The notes beneath the pieces were generated by a model, which was not told where the DNA came from, ran no database searches, and saw only the letters and a program-made list of their open reading frames with translations. A stretch of DNA of 64,000 nucleotides, from the NCBI RefSeq assembly GCF_902506145.1, contig NZ_LR733520.1, positions 1,639,370-1,703,369 on the forward strand, in the 5' to 3' direction. Below are positions 56,496 through 64,000 of the stretch, piece after piece. How positions within the stretch are numbered: the stretch's first letter is position 1; each line of letters starts with the position of its first letter. Source of the DNA: Burkholderia sp. 8Y (GTDB lineage: Bacteria; Pseudomonadota; Gammaproteobacteria; Burkholderiales; Burkholderiaceae). Position numbers and translations under genes: made by a program.

Positions 56496-56526
56496 TACAC
56501 CTTCCCATCATGGCAAGGTATACGAT
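56496..56526 (+). promoter_or_regulatory. CueR-type promoter of copZ
   Basis: The -35 TACACC (56496-56501) and -10 TACGAT (56521-56526) are separated by 19 bases, the unusual length used by MerR activators. The spacer is covered by ACCTTCCC-atcat-GGCAAGGT (56499-56519), an inverted repeat with one mismatch that closely matches the CueR box before E. coli copA. Confidence 0.85.
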
Positions 56527-56563
56527 GTCGATACACTCGCACCTAATTCAAGAGGAAATCGAC

Positions 56564-56770
56564 ATGACGGAATTCGAAGTTCAGGGCATGAGTTGCCAGC
56601 ATTGCGTCGCGGCTGTCACGCGTTCGATCCAGGAAATCGATCCGCAGGCGCAAGTCCGCGTCGATCTGGAACGCGGCAGGGTCGCGGTCGAGTCCGCGCA
56701 GACGGAGCAGGCGCTGAAAGACGCCATCGACGAGGCGGGTTACACCGTCGTGGGCACGGCATCAGCATGA
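56564..56770 (+). CDS. copZ: Copper chaperone CopZ-type HMA protein
   Basis: A 68-residue heavy-metal-associated domain with the Cu(I)-binding CxxC in QGMSCQHCVAAVTRSI and the beta-alpha-beta-beta-alpha-beta order expected (VRVDLERGRVAVES, ALKDAIDEAGYTV). ATG at 56564 follows AAGAGGAAATC. Its TGA overlaps the ATG of the next gene by ATGA. Controlled by the CueR-type promoter. No P-type ATPase is nearby. Confidence 0.93.
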   Translation: MTEFEVQGMSCQHCVAAVTRSIQEIDPQAQVRVDLERGRVAVESAQTEQALKDAIDEAGYTVVGTASA

Positions 56771-57705
56771 CGGGGAAGAAAGGCTTCACGGTTGCGCTGA
56801 TCGGCGCGTCGGGTCTTTTGGGGCGCGCGGTCGCCGCCGAACTCGCGAGTGCCGCGGCAGCAGCGGATTGGCGCCTCGTGCGTACGGCGCATCGGCGCGT
56901 GGATGCGGGCAGCGTGCCGCTCGATATTCGCGACCACGACGCCGTGCGCGCCTTCGTGCGCCGCGAAAGGCCGGATGCCGTCGTGATCGCGGCGGCGGAG
57001 CGTCGGCCGGATGTCTGCGAAGACGACCCGTCGCTCGCCCGCGCGCTGAACGTGGACGCGGTGCGTCTCATCGCCACGGAAGCGAGAGCGGTCGGCGCCT
57101 GGGTGCTGTCGATTTCGACCGACTATGTCTTCGACGGCACGTCCGCGCCCTGCTTTCCCGACGACGCGCCCGCGCCGCTGAACGCCTACGGCCACAGCAA
57201 GCTGGACGGCGAGCGGGCGCTGCTCCAATCCGATCCGCGCTCCTGCGTGCTGCGTCTGCCGCTGCTTTACGGGCCGGTCGTCGACTGGAATGAATCCGCC
57301 GTGACGAGTTTGACGCCCGCGATCGTCGCATCTGCCGATAGTGCAAACTCGCCTGCCCGCATCGACGCCTGGGCGACGCGCTACCCGACCTACACGCCGG
57401 ACGTCGCGGTGGTCATTCGCGGCATGCTCGAACACCACGCTCGCGGCACGACCATTTCCGGCATCACGCAATGGTCCAGCGACGAGCCGATGACAAAGTT
57501 CGATATCGCCGAGCGCATCGCACGTGTGCTGAAGATCGACGCGAAGCTCGTCGCGCAACGCGAACCAACCGACGCGACGCCGCGCCCGCGCGATTGCCAC
57601 CTGGATTCAGGACGCCTCGAGGCGCTCGGCATTGGGCGGCGCACGCCATTCGACACGGCGATCGAACGGCTGCTCGCGAAATATCCGGCGCTGCCGCCGC
57701 TGTGA
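56767..57705 (+). CDS. RmlD-like SDR family NAD(P)-dependent sugar-nucleotide reductase
   Basis: A 312-residue extended SDR of the dTDP-4-dehydrorhamnose reductase (RmlD/MAT2B) type. Motifs: VALIGASGLLGRAVAAEL (nucleotide binding), WVLSISTDYVFDGTSAP and NAYGHSKLDGERALL with Tyr-x3-Lys. ATG overlaps the copZ TGA by four bases, so it is co-transcribed with copZ under the CueR promoter and probably translationally coupled. No other sugar-nucleotide genes are nearby, so a copper-related or other role, rather than rhamnose synthesis, is possible. Convergent with imuC. Confidence 0.85.
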   Translation: MTGKKGFTVALIGASGLLGRAVAAELASAAAAADWRLVRTAHRRVDAGSVPLDIRDHDAVRAFVRRERPDAVVIAAAERRPDVCEDDPSLARALNVDAVRLIATEARAVGAWVLSISTDYVFDGTSAPCFPDDAPAPLNAYGHSKLDGERALLQSDPRSCVLRLPLLYGPVVDWNESAVTSLTPAIVASADSANSPARIDAWATRYPTYTPDVAVVIRGMLEHHARGTTISGITQWSSDEPMTKFDIAERIARVLKIDAKLVAQREPTDATPRPRDCHLDSGRLEALGIGRRTPFDTAIERLLAKYPALPPL

Positions 57706-57708
57706 CGT

Positions 57709-60700
57709 TCAGTGAAAGTCGCGGCTCGACGCGGCGAGCCGCCCGAGCAGCGCAGTGTGATCTTCGAGCCGTTGCGCTACCAGATGCCGCACGTCGCCCT
57801 CGTTCTGCCACACGCCATGCACGCCGAGCAGCGACGCGCCGAGCAGCACCTTGCGCTGCTTCTCGACGAGCCCCGGCCAGACGATCACGTTGATCGCGCC
57901 GGTTTCGTCCTCGATCGAGACGAAAATCGTGCCGTTCGCCGTGCCCGGCCGCTGGCGCACCGTCACGATGCCGCACGCCCGCACGACGCGCCCTGTCTTG
58001 AGTTCCGCCAGATCCGCGGCCGTCCGGAAACGCAGGCGCGCAAGCCTGCCGCGCAACAGCGCGAGCGGATGGCGGTTGAGCGTGAGCCCGAGACTCGCGT
58101 AGTCATCGACGATTTCGCGGCCCTCCGATGCCTGCGGCAACGCGAGCGGCGCCTCGGCCATCGGCGCGTCGCGCAGTAATTCGGGCGCGCGCTGCTGCGC
58201 GGTCACCGCCCACCACGCCTGACGCCGGTGCCCCGCAATGCTCGCGAGCGCGTTGCCCGCGGCGAGCGCCTCCAACTCCCGACGCGACAACGCCGCGCGG
58301 CGCGTGAGATCGTCGACATCGGCAAAAGGCGCCTCGGCCCGCGCGATCATGATCCGCTCGGCCGCGGCTTGCGGCAAACCTTTGATCAGTTGCAGGCCGA
58401 TTCTCACGCCCGGTCCGCCCGCGCCGTATCGCTGCGCTGGCAGCCGGACACGCGCGGCGAGCTTGCGCGCGCCGCGCCGCATGGTCTTGCGAAAGATCTG
58501 ATGCGGCAACGGCGCGCCGTAAAACTGCTGACGCCGCTGCTCCTTGCCTGCATCGAAGACGACGCGCTCGCCTTTGCCGGGCGCCATTTCGAGCACCGAG
58601 TCCCAGTCGCTCAGCGACACATCCGGCGCGAACACGTCGACGCCGTGCCGCCGCGCGTCCTGCACGAGTTGCGACGGCGAATAAAAGCCGAGCGGCTGGC
58701 TGTTTAGCAAGCCGGCAAGAAACGCCGCAGGCTCGTAACGCTTGATCCACGCGCTCAGATAGACGAGCAGCGCGAAGCTCGCTGAATGACTTTCCGGGAA
58801 CCCGTATTCGCCGAAACCCTCGATCTGCTTGCACACGCGCGACGCGAACTCGTGCTCGTAGCCGCGCGCAAGCATCTTCTTCATGAGGTCGGCCTGATAC
58901 TCTTCCAGATGACTGCCGCGTCGCCAGGCGGCCATCGCGCGGCGTAGCTGGTCGGCTTGCTCGGCCGTATAGCCTGCCGCGACCATCGCGAGCTTCATCA
59001 CCTGTTCCTGAAAGATCGGCACGCCGAGCGTGCGACCGAGCACGGGCCGCAGTTCTTCCTTCGGATAATCCTCTTCCTCCAGACCCTGCTTGCGCCGCAG
59101 ATACGGATGCACCATGCCGCCCTGAATCGGGCCGGGACGGACGATCGCCACTTCGATCACGAGGTCGTAGTACTTTTGCGGCCGCAAGCGCGGCAGCATG
59201 CTCTGCTGCGCCCGCGATTCGATCTGGAACACGCCGATGGTGTCCGCGCGGCAGCACATCTCGTAGACCGCTGCGTCCTCCCGGCGAATGTGCGAGATGC
59301 CGAATTGCGGGATGCCCCGCCGCAGCGCGACGAATTCGAGCGCGCGACGGATCGCCGACAACATGCCGAGCGCGAGCACGTCGACTTTCAGGAGCTTCAA
59401 CTGGTCGATATCGTCCTTGTCCCACTGGATCACGCAGCGGTCTTTCATCGCGGCGTTTTCGATCGGCACGAGCCGCGACAGCCGTTCCCGCGCGATCACG
59501 AAGCCGCCGACGTGCTGCGACAAGTGGCGCGGAAAACCGCGCAGTTCGCGCGTCAGGCGAATGAGATGCCGCGTGATGTGGGAATCTTCACTGAAGCCCG
59601 CTTCCCGGAGATAGCCGGCGACCGCCGACGGCCCGTCCCACCACTGCTGCGCCTTGCCGATACGCTCGATCAGCGAGGCATCCAGTCCGAGCGCGCGGCC
59701 CACGTCTTTGAGCGCGCTGCGCGTGTGATACGTCGTGACCGACGCCGCCAGCGACGCGCGATGCCGCCCGTATTTCCGGTAAATGTACTGAATGACTTCC
59801 TCGCGCCGCTGGTGCTCGAAATCGACGTCGATATCGGGCGGCTCGTTGCGCGCGTGTGAAATGAAACGCTCGATCAGCAAGCCCATTCTGACCGGATCGA
59901 GTTCGGTGATGAAAAGGCAGAAGCAGATGATCGAATTCGCCGCCGAGCCGCGCCCCTGACACAAAATGCCCTTGCTGCGCGCGAAGGCGACGATGTCGTA
60001 GACCGTCAGGAAGTATTTCTCGTAGCCCAGGGTGGCGACGAGCGCCAGTTCCTTGTCGATGAGACCGATGGTGTCGGCATCGAATCCGTTCGGCCAGCGC
60101 ACTTTCGCGCCCGCCATGACGCGTTTGCGCAGATAGCTGGCGGGCGTTTCGCCGGGCGGCACGAGTTCCTCCGGGTATTCGTACTGAAGCTCGTCGAGAC
60201 GGAAGGTGCAGCGGGCGGCCACTTTCAGCGTTTCCGCGATCGCCGCCTTCGGATACAGCGCGCCGATGCGCAAACGCGTGCGCAGATGCCGCTCCGCGTT
60301 TGCTTCGAGCGCATAGCCGCACTCGGCAAGCGGACGGCCCAGGCGAACGGCGGTCAGCGTGTCCTGCAAGGGCTTGCGCGAGCGCGCATGCATCAGCGCG
60401 CCGCTTGCCGCGACGAGCGGCAGCCCGCTCGCCTCGGAAATGACGCGGCACGAAGCAAGGCGCTCGTCATCGCTGCCGTCCTGCCAGAGTTCCAGCGCGA
60501 GCCACGCGCGCCCCGCCGCGAAGCTGGCAAGCCAGTGCGCGCGCTCGAGCGTGTCGGCGAGCGTCGCCGCGCGCTGCGGCACGAGAATCAGCAGGCAGCC
60601 GGGCAAGTGCTTCAGATGCGCGATATCGCCGCGCAGATCGGCGGCATCCGTGGCATCGGACGATGCGGCCGGATCGGTGAAATCTTCGGGGCCCAGCCGA

Positions 60701-61182
60701 TAGCGGCCCTTCGGCGAACGGGAGCGCGCGAGCGAAATCAGCTCGGACAGATTGCCGTAGCCTTCGCGGTTCGTCGCCAGCGCGACGAGCGTGCAAAACG
60801 GCTGGCCGTCGGCGTCGGTCAGATTCAATTCGCTGCCGATGATGAGCTTCAAAGCCGATTGGTCGGGCAACGGCTGGCCGGCGAGCCGCGCGGCTTCGAC
60901 CGCGGCTTTCACCTTGGCCTCGATGTCCTTGATCGCGGCGTGCGCGCGCACGACGCCCGCGAGCGAGCATTCGTCCGTGATCGCGAGCGCGGTATAGCCT
61001 TGTTCGAGCGCCGCGACGGCCAGTTCCTGCGGATGCGATGCGCCGCGCAGAAACGAGAAGTTGCTGATGCAATGCAGTTCGGCGTATCCGGGCAGGAGCG
61101 AGGAGGCGGACACCGCGCCGGAAAAATCTCTGCCCTCGTCGCCGAGACCGATGATGTCGTTGAGGTCGTCCATCGGCGTCAT
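57709..61182 (-). CDS. imuC: Error-prone DNA polymerase III alpha subunit ImuC (DnaE2)
   Basis: A 1157-residue C-family polymerase for SOS mutagenesis. N-terminal PHP domain (LPGYAELHCISNFSFLRGASHP), polymerase catalytic Asp pair in EPPDIDVDFEHQRREEV, and the FPESHSASFALLVYLSAWIKR helix region; a C-terminal OB domain (VRACGIVTVRQRPGTANGTIF). The start is ATG 61182, overlapping the imuB stop codon as ATGA; ATG 61173 is an alternative. Third gene of imuA-imuB-imuC, under LexA through imuA. Confidence 0.96.
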   Translation of the reverse strand: MTPMDDLNDIIGLGDEGRDFSGAVSASSLLPGYAELHCISNFSFLRGASHPQELAVAALEQGYTALAITDECSLAGVVRAHAAIKDIEAKVKAAVEAARLAGQPLPDQSALKLIIGSELNLTDADGQPFCTLVALATNREGYGNLSELISLARSRSPKGRYRLGPEDFTDPAASSDATDAADLRGDIAHLKHLPGCLLILVPQRAATLADTLERAHWLASFAAGRAWLALELWQDGSDDERLASCRVISEASGLPLVAASGALMHARSRKPLQDTLTAVRLGRPLAECGYALEANAERHLRTRLRIGALYPKAAIAETLKVAARCTFRLDELQYEYPEELVPPGETPASYLRKRVMAGAKVRWPNGFDADTIGLIDKELALVATLGYEKYFLTVYDIVAFARSKGILCQGRGSAANSIICFCLFITELDPVRMGLLIERFISHARNEPPDIDVDFEHQRREEVIQYIYRKYGRHRASLAASVTTYHTRSALKDVGRALGLDASLIERIGKAQQWWDGPSAVAGYLREAGFSEDSHITRHLIRLTRELRGFPRHLSQHVGGFVIARERLSRLVPIENAAMKDRCVIQWDKDDIDQLKLLKVDVLALGMLSAIRRALEFVALRRGIPQFGISHIRREDAAVYEMCCRADTIGVFQIESRAQQSMLPRLRPQKYYDLVIEVAIVRPGPIQGGMVHPYLRRKQGLEEEDYPKEELRPVLGRTLGVPIFQEQVMKLAMVAAGYTAEQADQLRRAMAAWRRGSHLEEYQADLMKKMLARGYEHEFASRVCKQIEGFGEYGFPESHSASFALLVYLSAWIKRYEPAAFLAGLLNSQPLGFYSPSQLVQDARRHGVDVFAPDVSLSDWDSVLEMAPGKGERVVFDAGKEQRRQQFYGAPLPHQIFRKTMRRGARKLAARVRLPAQRYGAGGPGVRIGLQLIKGLPQAAAERIMIARAEAPFADVDDLTRRAALSRRELEALAAGNALASIAGHRRQAWWAVTAQQRAPELLRDAPMAEAPLALPQASEGREIVDDYASLGLTLNRHPLALLRGRLARLRFRTAADLAELKTGRVVRACGIVTVRQRPGTANGTIFVSIEDETGAINVIVWPGLVEKQRKVLLGASLLGVHGVWQNEGDVRHLVAQRLEDHTALLGRLAASSRDFH

Positions 61183-62855
61183 CCAAAGAATCCATGCAGG
61201 AACCACGCGCCGCTCAGACGTTCGCGATACAGCCAGAACATACGGCCGCGATCGTCGGAGGCGACGTAGTAATCGCGCTGGACGCCGTTGCCGTCCCACC
61301 ACCCTGCCTCGATGCGCTCCGTTCGGCTGATGAGCTTCAGCGGACGGCGATAGAACGGCCGCTCGTTGCGCAGTTGCAGCTTCTGCGGCGTTTCCAGGAT
61401 CCACGACGGGCGCGGCTGCGAAGGCACGGCGCGATCGGGGAGCTGCAGCGGCTCGTCGGCTTCGGTTTCCTGCGCTTCTTCGGGGGCTTCGTTGGGCGCT
61501 TCGTCGGGGGCTTCGTCGGGCGCATTCTCGACATGCGCGAGCTTCGGCTTTTTCGCGCGCTTCGGCTTGCTATCGCGTACCGTCTGATAAGGCTCGACCG
61601 TCATTGCCGCCTCGGGCCGATGATCCTCCCGCGCAACCAGTTGCACGACGTTCTCCGCGCCCAGCCGCGCGCTCAGACGCTCGAGCAGTTGCGCCATGGA
61701 TTCGTTATCGGAAGTGGGCATCGGAAACAGCGTGTCGGACGGCGGCGCGTGCTCGCTGACTTTGTCGGCGAACAGCTTCATTTCGATGACCGGCGCGGCG
61801 AGCGTCGTCTGATTCAGCTTTTCGCGCAGCAGCCAGAGGACGTGATCGGCGTCGCGCGTCGGCACGGCCCACGCAATCTTGAGCGTCGATGTCTTCGGCG
61901 CATTCCGCGCGGCCAGTTCGTGTTCCAGCAGCAGCGAAAATTCGCTCACTGCCGCGTGATGCGCGCTCAGCCAGCCGGCCAGTTGCAGCACGAGCCGGCG
62001 CGCCGCGAACAGCAGCGCCTCGGCGCTTTCCACGCGTGCCTGCAATTCGAGCCGCGCCTCGAACGATGCCGGCGCGCAGAACGCCTCGCGCGGATCGGGC
62101 GCCTGCCCGTAAGCCTGCGCGAGCCATTGCAGAATTCCCTGCCCGAATCGCCGCGCGACGCCCTTGCGTGGCAAGCGGCGCAGATCGGCGAGCGTCGAAC
62201 AGCCAATCTGTTCGAAGACGTTTCCATGCGATTCCGCCGACGGAACCAGCGATACCGGCAACGCGTCGAGTACGCGCACGAGCGTCGTCTCCTTCACGAT
62301 GCGCACGCGACGCGTCACGCGGCGAGTGCGCGCATGCGCGAGCAGCCAAGCGCCCCACGCGGTCGGCGCACACCCCATTCGCGACGTGAAGCCGCACCCT
62401 TTCACCGTTGACGTCACTCTGGCGATCAGCGCCCGCAGGCCGCCGAAAAGCCGCGTGCTCGCACCGACTTCCAGCAGCACCGTATTCGCATGCGCGAGCA
62501 CGACCTTCGGCGTGAATGCGAGCAACGCCAGCGCAACCGCTTCGAGCGCGCACTGCTCCGCGCTGACATCGACCGTGAGCAGCGTCAGCCGCGGCGCCAG
62601 CGCGAACGCGTGAGAACGCGTGCTGCCGGGCCTCACCCCCAGCCGATACGCGATGAGATCGGGCAGCAGAATGCGCGCGTGATCGGCGAGCGCGAAACAG
62701 GGCTGATCGCTCTCCTGTGCGGCAGGCGTGTCGACGCGGTCATTCGGCGTCGGCCTCGCTCCAGGCGAAATCGAACCGGCCGATGCGCATGGCATCGATG
62801 GCGGCTTGACTGCTTCGAGCGATAAAAGCGGCAATGTCACCGCTATCCACAACAT
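61179..62855 (-). CDS. imuB: Y-family polymerase-like protein ImuB
   Basis: A 558-residue inactive Y-family relative that bridges ImuC to the beta clamp. The first catalytic motif has MLWIAVTLPLLSLEA where active enzymes have acidic residues, and LTVDVSAEQCALE replaces the second. A fingers/palm-like core runs to about residue 390. An acidic insertion of repeated Ala-Pro-Asp-Glu units (about residues 445-460) and a C-terminal DNA-binding tail (EAGWWDGNGVQRDYYVASD) follow. It overlaps the end of imuA by 116 bases and the start of imuC by 4. Second gene of the SOS operon. Confidence 0.92.
   Translation of the reverse strand: MLWIAVTLPLLSLEAVKPPSMPCASAGSISPGARPTPNDRVDTPAAQESDQPCFALADHARILLPDLIAYRLGVRPGSTRSHAFALAPRLTLLTVDVSAEQCALEAVALALLAFTPKVVLAHANTVLLEVGASTRLFGGLRALIARVTSTVKGCGFTSRMGCAPTAWGAWLLAHARTRRVTRRVRIVKETTLVRVLDALPVSLVPSAESHGNVFEQIGCSTLADLRRLPRKGVARRFGQGILQWLAQAYGQAPDPREAFCAPASFEARLELQARVESAEALLFAARRLVLQLAGWLSAHHAAVSEFSLLLEHELAARNAPKTSTLKIAWAVPTRDADHVLWLLREKLNQTTLAAPVIEMKLFADKVSEHAPPSDTLFPMPTSDNESMAQLLERLSARLGAENVVQLVAREDHRPEAAMTVEPYQTVRDSKPKRAKKPKLAHVENAPDEAPDEAPNEAPEEAQETEADEPLQLPDRAVPSQPRPSWILETPQKLQLRNERPFYRRPLKLISRTERIEAGWWDGNGVQRDYYVASDDRGRMFWLYRERLSGAWFLHGFFG
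61475..61522 (-). repeat. Four 12-base tandem repeats in imuB
   Basis: Four copies of cttcgtcggggg-type units (61475-61486, 61487-61498, 61499-61510, 61511-61522) encode repeated Ala-Pro-(Asp/Asn/Glu)-Glu in an acidic linker of ImuB. Confidence 0.9.
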
Positions 62856-63603
62856 GTTTGACCTCTCGTGCTTTCCTTTGCTGGCTGGCGCGGCGCAGAT
62901 GCTCGGGCAACGCGGGCAACTGGAGCGGCAGGCGCAAATGCAACGGCTTTTCCAGCAACGGACCGCGTCGCTTGATGATGCTGATCTCCAGCATGACGAC
63001 CTGCATCCATTCGCGACGATTCATCGTCGGCGCGGCTGCGGGCAGCATCGGTTTGCAGATCATTCGCAGCGGCGCCGCCGATGACTGCTTCGCGGCATTC
63101 AGCGGACGAAACAGGAATGCCAGCGATTGCGCCTCCTGTGCCACCACTTGCAATCGCCGCAAGGCTTCGGGGCGCGCCTTGGGGAGCCAGATCAACACGG
63201 CGCCGATGCCCTCCTGCTTGAGCGACTGCTCCGCTGCCCACAGCACCTGATCGTCGGGCGCTTTGACCCAGACTAGCTTGTTCGGCGCGATGTTCATCGC
63301 CCGAAAGGCGGCGTGATTGGGCATCCAAGGCGGCGCGATGAAGACGACGGAGCGGCTTTGAGCCGTCGCCAGCTCCCGCAACGTGCGCGCGAGCAGCCGT
63401 ATTTCACCGACACCGCTCTCTTCGATCAGCATTTCGGTGACTGTGCCCGGCTGCCAGCCTGCGCCCGGCAATACCAGATCCAGCATTCGATAGCCGCTCG
63501 GAACGACGCCTGAATGCGAGGGGGTGAACTGTTCGCCTTGCCATAGCTGCTGCTGCAGGCGCGAAGTCAGTTCGAAGTCCAGTAATGAAAGTGCGGCACC
63601 CAT
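62740..63603 (-). CDS. imuA: SOS mutagenesis protein ImuA (RecA-like)
   Basis: A 287-residue RecA/SulA-like protein. The fold begins VVPSGYRMLDLVLPGAGWQPGTVTEML and the P-loop position reads EESGVGEIRLL, without the Gly-Lys-Thr of active RecA, so ATP hydrolysis is doubtful. It is the first gene of the imuABC cassette, whose products carry out translesion synthesis after DNA damage. The start has a near-perfect LexA site 64 bases upstream. imuB begins within its 3' end. Confidence 0.92.
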   Translation of the reverse strand: MGAALSLLDFELTSRLQQQLWQGEQFTPSHSGVVPSGYRMLDLVLPGAGWQPGTVTEMLIEESGVGEIRLLARTLRELATAQSRSVVFIAPPWMPNHAAFRAMNIAPNKLVWVKAPDDQVLWAAEQSLKQEGIGAVLIWLPKARPEALRRLQVVAQEAQSLAFLFRPLNAAKQSSAAPLRMICKPMLPAAAPTMNRREWMQVVMLEISIIKRRGPLLEKPLHLRLPLQLPALPEHLRRASQQRKAREVKHVVDSGDIAAFIARSSQAAIDAMRIGRFDFAWSEADAE

Positions 63604-63665
63604 GAATCCCCGTCTGCCGGATGCAGAGTCCGCTCATGCGCGAGCGCAAAGCGGCTTCTGGTTTG

Positions 63666-63685
63666 TACTGTATGTTTATACAGTA
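63666..63685 (-). promoter_or_regulatory. LexA operator of imuABC
   Basis: A palindrome with CTGT-N8-ACAG core (63668-63683) and flanking TA/TA, matching the proteobacterial LexA consensus over 20 bases except for two central positions. It stands 64-81 bases upstream of the imuA start and overlaps likely promoter elements. Confidence 0.92.
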
Positions 63686-63780
63686 TTTTGGGGTGCGCTG
63701 GGCGAATGACAGGGTTGCCCAAGAACTTCGAGGAAGTGTAAGCGGGGAAGCAGACGGATCGCGTTTTCGAGAGCCAACGC

Positions 63781-63811
63781 AAAAACCCCACCTTTGAGGG
63801 GTGGGGTTTTT
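63781..63811 (-). terminator. Terminator of the rRNA operon
   Basis: An aaaaaccccacc/ggggtggggttttt-type stem with a T-run on both strands, directly after the 5S gene in its transcription direction. Confidence 0.9.
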
Positions 63812-63827
63812 GTTTTCGGCATGAGGA

Positions 63828-63943
63828 GCCTGACGATTACCTACTTTCACACGGGCAATCCGCACTATCATCGGCGTGGAGTCGTTTCACGGTCCTGTTC
63901 GGGATGGGAAGGGGTGGGACCGACTCGCTATGGTCATCAGGCA
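63828..63943 (-). rRNA. rrf: 5S ribosomal RNA
   Basis: About 116 bases, read on the minus strand from TGCCTGATGACCATAGCGAG to ...GTAATCGTCAGGC. It contains the conserved CCCATCCCGAACAGG helix/loop and the pairing ends TGCCTGA/TCAGGC, the usual betaproteobacterial 5S sequence. It is the last gene of an rRNA operon; the rest of the window (63944-64000) is the 23S-5S spacer, with 23S beyond the edge. Confidence 0.95.
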
Positions 63944-64000
63944 TGAGGGGATGTTGTGTCGTCGGGGGACGGCACAACCAATCGGGGAAGAAGTAGTGTG

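Overview
The window looks like chromosomal DNA from a Burkholderiaceae bacterium, most likely the Paraburkholderia/Caballeronia/Burkholderia group. This rests on high GC content, the gene order of several housekeeping blocks, a small DUF3563 gene, the 5S rRNA sequence and typical proteobacterial isc and imuABC clusters. The genus is inferred from remembered family similarity; no search was run. Coding density is high and there is no prophage, CRISPR array, complete insertion sequence or plasmid gene. Nearly all very long ORFs opposite real genes are GC-rich antisense shadows and are left out.

Layout. 1-3.5 kb: end of an MFS transporter, a DUF1571 exported protein, a small winged-helix-like protein, surE and a DUF2147 exported protein. 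3.5-11 kb (minus): a solo DUF4096 protein, zapE and the 2-oxoglutarate dehydrogenase operon odhA-odhB-lpdA. 11.4-18.6 kb: typA/bipA (minus), divergent from a MarR-controlled tripartite efflux system (marR, outer membrane lipoprotein, EmrA-like adaptor, EmrB-like MFS pump). 18.7-28.5 kb (minus): the translation/transcription block rimP-nusA-infB-rbfA-truB, preceded by scpB and rluB. 28.8-36.3 kb: accessory genes (aminotransferase, LysR, second solo DUF4096, DUF218, GGCT, AraC, GNAT, small exported proteins). 36.4-38.8 kb (minus): five tRNAs (Ala-Glu-Asp-Glu-Asp in transcription order) next to gltX. 39-44.7 kb: a patatin-like lipoprotein and, convergent to it, a Tat-exported molybdenum hydroxylase with 2Fe-2S and tri-haem cytochrome subunits. 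45-51 kb (minus): the whole isc operon iscRSUA-hscBA-fdx-iscX behind two IscR-type sites. 51-54.7 kb: low-Mr phosphatase, a second patatin, bdhA and rlmJ. 54.7-57.7 kb: a copper-linked stretch (DUF305, cueR, copZ, an RmlD-like SDR). 57.7-63.7 kb (minus): the SOS mutagenesis cassette imuA-imuB-imuC behind a near-perfect LexA box. The window ends in 5S rRNA of an rRNA operon that continues to the right.

How the genes work together. Three regulatory circuits can be read from DNA: IscR over its own operon, LexA over imuABC, and CueR over copZ plus an unexpected SDR gene translationally coupled to it. A MarR circuit over the efflux operon is suggested by a direct repeat around a good promoter. Several operons (isc, tRNA, infB-rbfA) contain internal terminator-like hairpins that could grade expression along the transcript.

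No wholly new system is obvious. The best candidates for a second look are the CueR-controlled copZ-SDR pair, two transposase-derived DUF4096 proteins without a catalytic domain, the duplicated tRNA unit with an internal terminator, and a repeated 18-bp motif in the bdhA-rlmJ gap.
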